Source: Streptomyces antibioticus (GTDB lineage Bacteria > Actinomycetota > Actinomycetes > Streptomycetales > Streptomycetaceae). Taken from it: a stretch of 64,000 bases of DNA. The translations under genes were made by a program, and so were the position numbers. The notes beneath the pieces are model-generated. The model was given only the letters and a program-made list of their open reading frames with translations. It made no database searches and was not told the DNA's origin. This document shows positions 1-8,009 of the stretch, piece by piece. The stretch covers positions 5,443,798-5,507,797 of the forward strand of contig NZ_CM007717.1 of the NCBI RefSeq assembly GCF_002019855.1, read 5' to 3'. Each line of letters opens with the position of its first letter. The first letter of the stretch is position 1.

Positions 1-2
1 GC

Positions 3-311
3 ATCAAGGAGGGCGACTGGACCTGGAAGGACTCGGTCCGCTACACCTCCGCCTGCCAGACCATCGGCGGCACCTCCGGCTCCCCGGTGGTCGACCAGGC
101 CACCGGCAAGGTCGTCGCCGTCAACAACACCGGCAACGAGGACGGCCAGTCCTGCACGGTGAACAACCCCTGCGAGGTCGACACCGCCGGCAACGTCACC
201 GTCCGCAAGGGCATCAACTACGCCCAGCAGACCTATCTGATCCCGGCCTGCTTCACCACCGGCAACCAGCTCAACCTGAACGCGGCCGGCTGCGCCCTGC
301 CCAAGCCGTAG
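3..311 (+). CDS. C-terminal part of a secreted trypsin-like serine protease (5' end outside window)
   Basis: The reading frame is open from base 3 and ends with TAG at 309-311, leaving about 102 residues. The segment QTIGGTSGSPVVD carries the GTSGSP-type motif that holds the nucleophilic serine of trypsin-like (S1/PF13365) peptidases. Cysteines flank the motif and occur again near the C-terminus (CTVNNPC, PACFTTG, AGCALP), which suits an exported, disulfide-bonded protein. The protease family is clear, but the signal peptide, catalytic His/Asp and true start lie upstream of the window. It converges with the deacylase gene, 22 bases away. Confidence 0.75.
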   Translation: MKEGDWTWKDSVRYTSACQTIGGTSGSPVVDQATGKVVAVNNTGNEDGQSCTVNNPCEVDTAGNVTVRKGINYAQQTYLIPACFTTGNQLNLNAAGCALPKP

Positions 312-333
312 GCGCCGCGCGCGGGGCGTTCCG

Positions 334-1944
334 TCACATGGGACTGCGACGGACCGCCCGCCCCGCCAGGACGTCCGTGCGCCGGCCGTCCTCGATGACG
401 AAACGGCCGTCGATCAGGACGTGCGGGATGCCGGTCGGCAGGGCGCGGGGGTGGTCGTAGGTCGCGCCCGCCGCCACCGTCGCCGGGTCGAACAGGACCA
501 GGTCGGCGCGGTAACCCTCGCGGACCAGGCCCCGGTCCGGCAGGCGCAGACGGGCCGCCGGGCGGCCGGTCAGATGGGCGACGCACTCCTCCAGCGACAG
601 GACGCCCGCCTCCCGTACGTACTCCCCGAGGTAGCGCGGGAAGGTGCCGTACGCGCGCGGGTGCGGTTTCGCGCCCTGGAGGATGCCGTCCGAACCGCCC
701 GTGTGGACCCGGTGCCGCATGATCGTGCGGACGTTGTCCTCATGGCCGACGTGCTGGAGGATCGCCGGGCCGAGCCGGTCCGCGAGGAGCAGTGCGCGGG
801 CCGTCTGCCAGGGGCTCTCGCCGCGCAGCGCCGCCGACCGGGCGACCGTACGGCCCACGAAGTCGCCCAGGGCCGGGTCCGTCACGCCCGAGATCTCGAT
901 GGTCTCCCAGTCGACCGGTACACCGTGGCAGCCGTCGGAGCCGGTCACCTCCAGATCGTGGCGGACGCGCTCGGCGGTCTCGTCGTCCGCGAGGCGGCGC
1001 AGGATCTCCGCCGGGCCGCCCTCGCCCGCCCAGCTCGGCAGCAGCGCCGCGAGGGTGGTGCAGCCCGCGGTGTACGGATAGGTGTCCAGGGTGATGTCGG
1101 CGCCCGCGTCCAGCGCCTCGTCCAGCAGCGCCACCAGCTCCGGCGCCCGGCCCTCGTTCACCCCGAAGTTCATGGTGGCGTGGGCCAGATGGAGCGCACA
1201 GCCCGCCTCACGGGTCAGCGCCACCATCTCCGCGTACGCCTCCAGGGCACCCGCGCCGTAGGAGCGGTGGTGGGGGCAGTAGTAGCCGCCGTACCGCGCC
1301 ACCACCCGGCACAGTTCGGTGAGTTCGGTGTCCGGCGCGTACATCCCCGGGGTGTAGGTCAGCCCGGACGACAGCCCGACCGCGCCCTGTTCCATGCCCT
1401 CGGCCACCAACTGCCGCATCCGGTCCAGCTCCCGGTCCGTGGCCGGGCGGTCCGTCCAGCCGACGACCAGCGCCCGCAGGGTGCCCTGCGGGATCAGATA
1501 GGCCGCGTTGACCGCGATGCCCCGGTCCAGCCGGTCCAGGTACTCGCCCACCGACCGCCAGTCGAAGTCGATGTCGTCGCCGTGGCCGTTCCACCCCGTG
1601 ACGGCCCGCCGGACCCCTTCGAGCGTGGCGTCGTCCACCGGCGCGTACGACAGCCCGTCCTGGCCCAGGACCTCCAGGGTCACGCCCTGCGCGGCCTTCG
1701 CGCTGTGGTCCGGGTCGCGCAGCAGCGCCAGATCGCTGTGGGCGTGCATGTCGATGAAGCCGGGGGCCAGGACCAGCCCCTCCGCGTCCAGCTCGCGCAC
1801 CGCCTTGGGACGCTGGCAGCCCGCGGCCGCCGCCTCCTTGACGATCGACACGATCCGGCCGCCGTCGATGACGACGTCGGCACGGTAGGAGTCCGCGCCG
1901 CTGCCGTCGACGACGTCCGCGTCCCGGACGACGAGATCTTCCAT
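334..1944 (-). CDS. N-acyl-D-amino-acid deacylase (D-aminoacylase family amidohydrolase)
   Basis: This 536-residue protein is a metal-dependent amidohydrolase expected to hydrolyse N-acyl-D-amino acids to free D-amino acids. It starts with the small beta-sandwich strand of the family (DLVVRDADVVDGSG), followed by PGFIDMHAHSD (the HxH metal site near residue 67), an HLAHATMNF segment, DTYPYTAG and a C-terminal HTGGSDG motif. In well-studied D-aminoacylases a cysteine metal ligand sits in a GNCG motif. Here the equivalent segment reads GQDGLSYAPV, so the cysteine is missing and the metal site or substrate range may differ. It lies downstream of, and in the same direction as, the PLP deaminase gene, so the two are probably one catabolic unit. 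The ATG at 1944 gives a normal family N-terminus. Confidence 0.85.
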   Translation of the reverse strand: MEDLVVRDADVVDGSGADSYRADVVIDGGRIVSIVKEAAAAGCQRPKAVRELDAEGLVLAPGFIDMHAHSDLALLRDPDHSAKAAQGVTLEVLGQDGLSYAPVDDATLEGVRRAVTGWNGHGDDIDFDWRSVGEYLDRLDRGIAVNAAYLIPQGTLRALVVGWTDRPATDRELDRMRQLVAEGMEQGAVGLSSGLTYTPGMYAPDTELTELCRVVARYGGYYCPHHRSYGAGALEAYAEMVALTREAGCALHLAHATMNFGVNEGRAPELVALLDEALDAGADITLDTYPYTAGCTTLAALLPSWAGEGGPAEILRRLADDETAERVRHDLEVTGSDGCHGVPVDWETIEISGVTDPALGDFVGRTVARSAALRGESPWQTARALLLADRLGPAILQHVGHEDNVRTIMRHRVHTGGSDGILQGAKPHPRAYGTFPRYLGEYVREAGVLSLEECVAHLTGRPAARLRLPDRGLVREGYRADLVLFDPATVAAGATYDHPRALPTGIPHVLIDGRFVIEDGRRTDVLAGRAVRRSPM

Positions 1945-1966
1945 ACCGGCCTCCCGCTCGGAGATA

Positions 1967-2041
1967 CGTGCGGATCAGAGGAACGTGCGGATCATAAGGA
2001 CGCGCGGGTCAGAAGAACGTGCGGATCAGAAGAACGTGCGG
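1967..2041. repeat. 17-bp tandem repeat overlapping the stop of the PLP deaminase gene
   Basis: Four consecutive 17-bp units start at 1967, 1984, 2001 and 2018, followed by a partial copy from 2035. The consensus is CGTGCGGATCAGARGAA. The fourth unit and the partial copy contain the last codons and stop (2026-2028, minus strand) of the upstream gene, so the array repeats the gene's own terminus into the 80-base gap before the deacylase gene. The units differ by a few substitutions. Confidence 0.85.
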
Positions 2042-3291
2042 ACGTACTCGACGACCGTGCCGTCCGCCTCGGCCACCGGGATCAGCGGCCACTTGTCGAA
2101 CGACGTGCACGGATGGGACAGGCCCAGGCCCACCCAGTCGCCCACCTCCAGATCCGCCTCGGGCAGGGTGCGCAGCCAGGCGTGCTGGTCGGACAGGGCG
2201 GTCACCGACACCCCGGTGGCCGGGTGCTCCGCGCCGTCGCGCCGCACCACCTGGGCGAAGGGGAGGTCCAGGTCGTAGGCGGCGTCGCGCTTGCCCGCGT
2301 TGACGAACGCCTGCTCCGGGCTGGGGCGGGAGACCACCTGGGTCCACAGCCGGAAGGCCGGCTCCAGGGCCCCTTCCTCCGGCACCCGGTTGAACGGGGT
2401 CAGCCTGCGGTAGTGCCCGTCGTCGTGCGAGACGTACGCGCCCGAGCGCAGCAGCTTCAGCACCGGCCGGGAGAGCCCGGGGATCTCCGCGAAGACATCG
2501 GCGACCGCGTCGAACCAGGCGGAGCCGCCCGCGCTGACCACGATCTCGTCCAGGCCGTCGAACCGCCCCGCCTTGTCGAAGTTCACGGCGAGCGCCACCA
2601 GCCGGCGCAGCCAGGCGTGCACCCGCTCCGGGTCCGCCCCCGGCACCTCGCCCTCGTACCCGGCGACCCCGGTCAGCCGCAGCGTCGGCACGGCGGCCAC
2701 CGCGTCCGCGACGGCCGCGCACTCCTCCTCGGTGCGCACCCCGGTGCGCGCCCCCTCGCCCGCGGCCAGTTCCACGACCACGTCCACCGGCCGCCCCGCC
2801 CCGCGCAGCGCGGCGTCCATCAGCTCCACCCCGCGCACGGAGTCGACGTAACAGACGAGCCGGAACTCCGGGTCGCGGTCCTGCTCGGCGGCGATCCACC
2901 GCAGGGCCGCCGGGTCCACCAGCTCGTTGGCGAGGAAGACCCGCGCGACGCCGAACGCCCGTGCCACCCGCACCTGATGCGGTACGGCGAGCGTGATGCC
3001 CCAGGCGCCCCGGTCGATCTGCCGCTGGAAGAGCTGCGGGGCCATGGAGGTCTTGCCGTGCGGGGCGAAGGCCAGCCCGTGCCGGTCCGCGTACGTCTCC
3101 ATGAGCCGCAGGTTGTGCTCAAGGCGTTCGGCGGAGAGCGCGAGGACGGGCGTGGCGAAGCCGCCGGTGAAGAGGTTGCGGCGCTGCGCGGTCAGCTCGC
3201 CGACCGTCAGGCCGTCGGCGTCCGGGGGGAGGCCCTTGAAGCGGTGGTCGACGCGTTCCTCGGCGAGTCGGGCGAGCGCCTCGGTGCTCAT
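2026..3291 (-). CDS. PLP-dependent D-amino-acid deaminase/aldolase (DSD1/D-threonine aldolase-like, alanine racemase N-terminal fold)
   Basis: The 421-residue protein has the fold III PLP barrel of the D-threonine aldolase/D-serine dehydratase family. HGKTSMAPQLF (about residues 77-87) carries the presumed PLP lysine. The C-terminal segment LSHPCTSFDKW has the His and Cys pair that binds zinc in DSD1-type enzymes. Such enzymes turn D-serine or D-threonine into ammonia plus a keto acid, or cleave beta-hydroxy-D-amino acids. The ATG at 3291 is the first start after the divergent promoter region. A nearby RidA protein would handle the imine/enamine products of a dehydratase, which favours deaminase activity. 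The exact substrate is not visible from the sequence. Confidence 0.85.
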   Translation of the reverse strand: MSTEALARLAEERVDHRFKGLPPDADGLTVGELTAQRRNLFTGGFATPVLALSAERLEHNLRLMETYADRHGLAFAPHGKTSMAPQLFQRQIDRGAWGITLAVPHQVRVARAFGVARVFLANELVDPAALRWIAAEQDRDPEFRLVCYVDSVRGVELMDAALRGAGRPVDVVVELAAGEGARTGVRTEEECAAVADAVAAVPTLRLTGVAGYEGEVPGADPERVHAWLRRLVALAVNFDKAGRFDGLDEIVVSAGGSAWFDAVADVFAEIPGLSRPVLKLLRSGAYVSHDDGHYRRLTPFNRVPEEGALEPAFRLWTQVVSRPSPEQAFVNAGKRDAAYDLDLPFAQVVRRDGAEHPATGVSVTALSDQHAWLRTLPEADLEVGDWVGLGLSHPCTSFDKWPLIPVAEADGTVVEYVRTFF

Positions 3292-3310
3292 GGAACCTCC
3301 TGATCAGGAG

Positions 3311-3340
3311 CGTTGCGCTGAATGCAACGTCCATTGCGTA
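3311..3340. promoter_or_regulatory. Overlapping palindromic operators in the divergent promoter region (probable IclR target)
   Basis: Two interleaved dyads lie 20-50 bases upstream of the PLP deaminase start. The first is CGTTGC-N7-GCAACG at 3311-3329, with perfect 6-bp arms. The second, AYGCAA-N6-TTGCRT at 3322-3339, shares the GCAACG half. IclR-family regulators commonly bind palindromes of this size, and an IclR gene is the third gene on the divergent side. Assignment to that regulator is inference. Confidence 0.6.
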
Positions 3341-3415
3341 TATCGCTTGCTGCTGTCTAACATCTCGCCCGACGCGGGGTCAACGACCCGCCCGAGGCTG
3401 GGAGCTACGACGATC

Positions 3416-4477
3416 GTGACCGACACCGGACCGCGCAACGCCCCCGGCGCCATGGAGGCCGTCGATGTCGTCGCGCTCGGCGAGTCCATGGTCACCTTCG
3501 TGCCGACGGGCCCCGGCCGCCTCGCCGACGTGGGCCACTTCGCGCGCGGCATCGGCGGCGCCGAGTCCAACGTGGTGTGCGCGCTCGCGGCGGCCGGCCA
3601 CACGGCCCGCTGGGTGAGCCGGGTCGGCGCGGACGCCTTCGGCGACCACCTCGTGACGGCGATCGGCGCCCACGGCGTCGACGTCGCGTCGGTACGGCGG
3701 GACCCGGCGCGTCCGACGGGCGTGTACTTCCGTACGGCGGACGACCGGTCGACGGCCGCGCACGAGGTGGCCTACTACCGGGCGGGTTCGGCGGCCTCGG
3801 CGATGACCGTGGACTCGGTGGACCTGACGGCGGCCCGCGCCGGACGGATCCTCCACCTGTCCGGGATCACGGCGGCCCTGTCGCGCGGCTGCGCGGACCT
3901 GCTGCGCGAACTGCTGCGCCCCGGCCCCGACCGCCCGCTGATCAGCTTCGACGTCAACCACCGGCCGGGCCTGTGGCGCGACGGCGACGCCGGACACGTC
4001 CTCCTCGAACTGGCCCGCGCCGCCGACCTCGTCTTCGTGGGCGAGGACGAGGCGGCCCAGGCGTGGGGCGTGCGGGCCGGCGACCCCGGGGCGATCCGGG
4101 ACCTGCTGCCCGAGCCGGAGACGCTGGTGGTGAAGGACGGCGGACGAGGAGCGAGGGTCTTCGGGCCCGACCGCGCGGCCGCTGTCTTCGCACCCGCCCT
4201 CGCCGTCGACGTCGTGTCCACCACCGGCGCCGGGGACGCCTTCGCCGCCGGGTTCCTCTCCGCCACCCTGCGCGGACTCGGCGCACGCGAACGCCTGCGC
4301 CACGGCCATCTCACCGCCGCCGCGGCCCTCACCACCCCCGGCGACACGGCCGTACCCCCGACCCGCGGCCACGCCGACCGGCTCGCCGCCCTCGACGACC
4401 ACGCGTGGGGGAGACTTCGACTCGGCCCCGGCTGGACGGAGGCCCCGGCCGCACCGCAGGAGGTACCCGCCCCATGA
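3416..4477 (+). CDS. PfkB-family sugar kinase (2-dehydro-3-deoxygluconokinase-like)
   Basis: The 353-residue protein belongs to the ribokinase/PfkB fold. It has the N-terminal DVVALGESMVTFVP strand, GGAESNVVCALAAAG near residue 47 (PfkB signature 1 region), NHRPGLW, LVVKDGGRGARVF and the C-terminal anion-hole/catalytic motif TTGAGDAFAAGFL. The ESMV...GGAESN pattern resembles KDG kinases, which make 2-keto-3-deoxy-6-phosphogluconate, but sugar specificity is uncertain. The chosen GTG at 3416 has GGGAG 11 bases upstream; an internal ATG at 3452 is the alternative. Its stop overlaps the ATG of the IclR gene (ATGA), so the two are translationally coupled. Confidence 0.85.
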   Translation: MTDTGPRNAPGAMEAVDVVALGESMVTFVPTGPGRLADVGHFARGIGGAESNVVCALAAAGHTARWVSRVGADAFGDHLVTAIGAHGVDVASVRRDPARPTGVYFRTADDRSTAAHEVAYYRAGSAASAMTVDSVDLTAARAGRILHLSGITAALSRGCADLLRELLRPGPDRPLISFDVNHRPGLWRDGDAGHVLLELARAADLVFVGEDEAAQAWGVRAGDPGAIRDLLPEPETLVVKDGGRGARVFGPDRAAAVFAPALAVDVVSTTGAGDAFAAGFLSATLRGLGARERLRHGHLTAAAALTTPGDTAVPPTRGHADRLAALDDHAWGRLRLGPGWTEAPAAPQEVPAP

Positions 4478-5238
4478 GCCAGACCGTCGACCGCGCCCTG
4501 AGCATCCTGCCGCTGCTCGCCGAGGGCCCCGCCGACCTCGGCCGGGTCGCCGACCGGCTCGGCGTCCACAAGTCGACGGCCCTGCGGCTGCTGCGCACCC
4601 TGCACGAACACGGCCTGGTCTACCGCCAGTCCGACCAGCGCTACCGCCTCGGGGCCCGCCTCTTCGCCCTCGCCCAGGAGGCGATGGAGAACCTCGACAT
4701 CCGCGAGATCGCCCACCCGCACCTGGTCCGGCTCAACGAGCGGTGCGGACACACCGTCCACCTCGCCGTGCACGAGGAGGGCGAAGTGCTCTACATCGAC
4801 AAGGTGGAGAGCCGCTACCCGGTGCGGATGTACTCCCGTATCGGCAAGCCCGTCGCCATCACCGTCGCCGCCGTCGCCAAGCTGCTCCTCGCCGATCTGC
4901 CCGAGGCCGAACGGCGGGCGGTCGCCGAGCAGCTCGACTACCCGCTCTACACGGCCCGCTCCACCCCCGACGCGGCCGCTTTCCTACGGGAGTTGGAGAA
5001 GGTCCGCGCCCAGGGCTGGGCCACCGACCTCGGCGGCCACGAGGAGTCCATCAACTGCGTCGCCGCCCCCGTCCGGGGCGCCGACGGCCGGGTGGTCGCC
5101 GCGATGTCGGTCTCCGCGCCGAACGTCGTCGTCACCGTCGACGAACTCCTCACCCTGCTTCCGCTGGTGCGCCGTACGGCGGACACCATCAGCGGCGAGT
5201 ACTCCGGCAGAACCCCAGCGAAGGACACGTCCCGATGA
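4474..5238 (+). CDS. IclR-family transcriptional regulator
   Basis: This is a 254-residue protein of normal IclR length. An N-terminal winged helix-turn-helix (about residues 15-60, ADRLGVHKSTALRLLRTL) is followed by the GAF-like effector domain, with conserved GKPVAITVAAVAKLLLAD and the C-terminal ESINCVAAPVRG and AAMSVSAP strands. Regulators of this family usually sense a small catabolic metabolite and control the adjacent operon. The palindromes at 3311-3340 are its likely target, so it should control both the D-amino-acid genes and its own operon. It is joined to both neighbours by ATGA overlaps at 4474 and 5235. Confidence 0.93.
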   Translation: MSQTVDRALSILPLLAEGPADLGRVADRLGVHKSTALRLLRTLHEHGLVYRQSDQRYRLGARLFALAQEAMENLDIREIAHPHLVRLNERCGHTVHLAVHEEGEVLYIDKVESRYPVRMYSRIGKPVAITVAAVAKLLLADLPEAERRAVAEQLDYPLYTARSTPDAAAFLRELEKVRAQGWATDLGGHEESINCVAAPVRGADGRVVAAMSVSAPNVVVTVDELLTLLPLVRRTADTISGEYSGRTPAKDTSR

Positions 5239-5645
5239 CCGAGAAGACCGCCCTCACCCCGAAGACCCACACCACCCCGCCCGCGCAGTTCTCGCACGGC
5301 GTGCGCAAGGGCAACATCCTCCAGGTCGCCGGTCAGGTCGGCTTCCTGCCCGCGGTCGAGGGGCAGCCCCCGACGCCCGCCGGTCCCACCCTGCGCGAGC
5401 AGACCCTCCAGACCCTCGCCAACGTCAAGGCGATCCTCGAAGAGGGCGGCGCCTCCTGGGACGACGTGATGATGATCCGCGTCTACCTCACGGACGTCGA
5501 CCACTTCGCCGAGATGAACGCGCTCTACAACGCCTACTTCGAGGAGCAGCGGCTCACCGCCCCGCCCGCCGCCCGCACCACGGTCTACGTCGGCCTGCCC
5601 GCGGGGCTGCTCATCGAGATCGACGCGCTGGCGGTCCTCGGCTAG
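5235..5645 (+). CDS. ridA: RidA-family reactive imine/enamine deaminase
   Basis: The 136-residue protein has the compact RidA (YjgF/YER057c/UK114) fold. Recognisable segments are ILQVAGQVGFLP, LREQTLQTLANVKAILEEGGASWDDV and the C-terminal PPAARTTVYVGLPAGLLIEIDALAV, with the Arg (PAART) that binds the substrate carboxylate and the terminal E-I-D segment. RidA proteins hydrolyse 2-aminoacrylate and similar imines released by PLP dehydratases. That matches the divergent PLP deaminase and suggests the kinase-IclR-RidA operon and the deaminase/deacylase unit act together. The ATG overlaps the IclR stop by four bases. Confidence 0.92.
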   Translation: MTEKTALTPKTHTTPPAQFSHGVRKGNILQVAGQVGFLPAVEGQPPTPAGPTLREQTLQTLANVKAILEEGGASWDDVMMIRVYLTDVDHFAEMNALYNAYFEEQRLTAPPAARTTVYVGLPAGLLIEIDALAVLG

Positions 5646-5737
5646 CACTCGGCTGGTCCGCCGGGTCCGGTGACGGTGTCTCAGCGGGGTGACGGGCCCG
5701 ATCGTGTAGGCGTCTCATAACGAAGTCGGGGCCGACT

Positions 5738-6325
5738 GTGTCCGGCACAGGAACTTCGACCATACTGCCCGCTGTGGAGCAGCGCATAGGTTCGAGCAGC
5801 CAGCCCCTGAAGGGCGCCGGATTCGACCCGGCATTCATCCCCGGGCTCACGTCGCCCGTGACCGCGAAGCCGGCGGACGACGACACGTCACCGGCCGACG
5901 GCGTGACGGAGGCCGAGGACGCCGAGGAGTCGCCCGTGGAGGCGGAGGCGGAGGCCGTGGCGGAGACGACGGTCCCCGCCGAGGACGAGACGCCCGACGG
6001 TCCCGTCTTCGAGGCGTCCGACCGCCGCGCGCGGATCACCGCCGACGCCCGCGGCGTCCGGCTCCGCCTCGACGAGGAGGCGTGCGAGTTCCGCTGGGAC
6101 GAGATCGGCGCCGTGGAGACGGAGACACCGCGGTTCGGCAAGCGGTTCACCGTCACGGTGCACACCCCTGACCGCCGCTGGTACCCGATCGAGGTCGAGG
6201 CGACGGCCAGGAGCCGCTTCCAGGAGTGGGAGGACCAGCTCGACGCGGTCCTCGACGCCTACTTCGAGGAAGGCGACGCCGAGGACACGGACGTCAAGGA
6301 GAAGGACGCCGACGCCGAGGACTAG
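5738..6325 (+). CDS. Hypothetical acidic protein
   Basis: The 195-residue protein is not assigned to a family. The first 90 residues are disordered and strongly acidic (many E/A/D repeats), and the last 20 are acidic again. Between them, about residues 90-175, is a compact folded segment (RITADARGVRLRLDEEACEFRWDEIG, FGKRFTVTVHTPDRRWYPIEVEA). Its W-D-E-I-G pattern recalls small beta-rich Streptomyces domains seen in membrane-associated hypothetical proteins. No signal peptide or membrane helix is visible. A GTG start at 5738 was used; GTG 5774 would remove 12 residues. It converges with the carboxypeptidase gene with a 3-base gap. Confidence 0.75.
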   Translation: MSGTGTSTILPAVEQRIGSSSQPLKGAGFDPAFIPGLTSPVTAKPADDDTSPADGVTEAEDAEESPVEAEAEAVAETTVPAEDETPDGPVFEASDRRARITADARGVRLRLDEEACEFRWDEIGAVETETPRFGKRFTVTVHTPDRRWYPIEVEATARSRFQEWEDQLDAVLDAYFEEGDAEDTDVKEKDADAED

Positions 6326-6328
6326 GCG

Positions 6329-7699
6329 CTACGCGCAGTACTGCGCCTGCTTTCCGATGGACCGGTACATGCAGTCCGCGTTCTCCAGGAGTTGCAGCAC
6401 CGCGTCCTTGTTGCGGGAGGTCTCCCGCTCGATGACCTCGTCGGGCGGGTAGAACCCGCCCCCGGCCGCCGAGCCCGGGTACATCTCGAAGGTGTACGAG
6501 AAGATCTTGTGCGTGCCCCAGAGGTAGTCGTCGATCGACCCGTCGGTGATGTACAGGTCGCTCGCCTGCTCCGGGGTGTAGCCGTTGCTCGCGGCCATCG
6601 AGCGGCCGACCGTGGCGAACGCGTTGCGGTCGTCGGCGGTCATCCCGGTCGTGGTGTCGGCGGTGGTGTACCCGAAGGGCCACAGCACCAGTTGGCTGTA
6701 GGTGTGGAAGTCGATCCCGGCGGTGATCTGCTGCTTGCCGCCCACGACCCGGCTGCGCACGAAGTCGGCGACGACCTTCACCTCGGGCGCGGACTCGGCG
6801 GCCGCGCCCCGGTAGGTCTCGGACGACGTCGAGCCGGAGGAGCCGCCGCAGCAGCCCCAGCGGTAGGCCCAGTTGCGGTTGAGGTCCGTACCGACGTACG
6901 AGGAACCGGAGTTGGGCTGGCGGTTCTTGCGCCAGGAGCGGTAGGAGCCGGTGGCGATGTCGTACTCGCCGCCGTCCGGGTTGAGGTCCGGGACGACCCA
7001 GATCTCACGGCCGTTCACCATGTTCGTGACGCGGCTGTCGGTGCCGTAGCCCGCGCCCAGTTCGCGCAGCAGGTAGAGGGCCATCTCCACGGTGAGGTGC
7101 TCGCGGGCGTGCTGGTGGTGGGTGAACAGCACCTCGGGCTCGGCCTCGTCGGTGCCGACGTTGTCGCTGATCTTGACGGCGACGATGTCGCGGCCCTGGT
7201 AGGACTTGCCGATCACGCGCTTGCTCATGATCGTCGGGTAGGCGGCGATGCGCTGGTCGATCTCGGCCGTCATCTCCGCGTAGTTGTGGTAACGGGAGTC
7301 GGCGGACGGGAAGTCGAAGAGCCGTACCTCGTCCTCGGCGACGCGGTTCGGCGCGGAGCCCACGAGGGAGACCTCGTAGCCCTGGGCGCGCAGCTTCTTG
7401 ATCTGGTCGGCGCGGCCGGAGACGACGACGGTCTCCGAGTCGGCCTCGTCGACGCTCACCCCGGCGGCGGCGATCGCCGTGCGCATCTGGGGCGTGCTGT
7501 GGTGGACGTGGATCTCGTACTGCCGGATGTCGTCGGCGGAGGCGGCCGGCTTGGGGGCGCCGTTCGCCGCCGCGTCGGTGGCCGTGGCCGTGAGGGGTGC
7601 CGCGAGGGCGAGGGCCAGCAGGGCGGCGAGGGCGGCGGGCCTCCTGCCGCCGCGGGCGCGGGTGGCGCCGGAGCCTGAGCCGCGGATGCGGAGTCGCAT
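6329..7699 (-). CDS. Secreted M14 zinc carboxypeptidase
   Basis: The 456-residue precursor has a basic N-terminus and hydrophobic stretch (AALAALLALALAAPLTATA), so it should be exported, followed by a prosegment to about residue 130. The catalytic domain carries H197-x-x-E200 (HHQHAREH), the substrate-binding DLNPDGGEYD and GTDLNRNW motifs, the third zinc histidine in DFHTYSQ, and the catalytic Glu in TFEMYP near the C-terminus. It therefore trims C-terminal residues from extracellular peptides. The ATG at 7699 has AAGGAG five bases upstream. It is monocistronic, preceded by a 310-base gap shared with the divergent LuxR gene. Confidence 0.93.
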   Translation of the reverse strand: MRLRIRGSGSGATRARGGRRPAALAALLALALAAPLTATATDAAANGAPKPAASADDIRQYEIHVHHSTPQMRTAIAAAGVSVDEADSETVVVSGRADQIKKLRAQGYEVSLVGSAPNRVAEDEVRLFDFPSADSRYHNYAEMTAEIDQRIAAYPTIMSKRVIGKSYQGRDIVAVKISDNVGTDEAEPEVLFTHHQHAREHLTVEMALYLLRELGAGYGTDSRVTNMVNGREIWVVPDLNPDGGEYDIATGSYRSWRKNRQPNSGSSYVGTDLNRNWAYRWGCCGGSSGSTSSETYRGAAAESAPEVKVVADFVRSRVVGGKQQITAGIDFHTYSQLVLWPFGYTTADTTTGMTADDRNAFATVGRSMAASNGYTPEQASDLYITDGSIDDYLWGTHKIFSYTFEMYPGSAAGGGFYPPDEVIERETSRNKDAVLQLLENADCMYRSIGKQAQYCA

Positions 7700-8009
7700 G
7701 AGATCTCCTTGTGGGGAGGGAAGTGTGGGGGGTCGTGCTGCTTCCGTGCGACGTGCTGTGCGCTTGCTGTGCGGCGGTACGGGTGCCGCTCATCGTGAGC
7801 GCATGGCATGTGCAGGTCAATAGACGGCAAGGAGTCGCGCTGGCCTGAATCATGCGGAAAGAGGGCCGCGCAGTGTACGCATGGCCACGCCTTTCGGTGC
7901 GATCCACGGCAAAGTGCACCCACCCGTGTGAGCGGAACGTGCATATATGTAGGCCCCGGGGAAGCCTGATGGTCCGCAGGAACGCACCCCTCCAGAGGAC
8001 TGGCTGATC
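7700..8009. other. Divergent intergenic region (carboxypeptidase / LuxR gene)
   Basis: These 310 bases hold the promoters of two divergent genes. The only clear elements are the AAGGAG ribosome site next to 7699 on the minus strand and an AGAGGA site about ten bases before 8010 on the plus strand. I see no convincing palindrome, repeat or RNA structure. Confidence 0.5.

Noticed and set aside
421..3303. Long open frames on the strand opposite to the deacylase and PLP deaminase genes
   Set aside because: They are Arg/Ala/Val/Gly-rich translations produced by the high GC content opposite real genes and show no recognisable domain.
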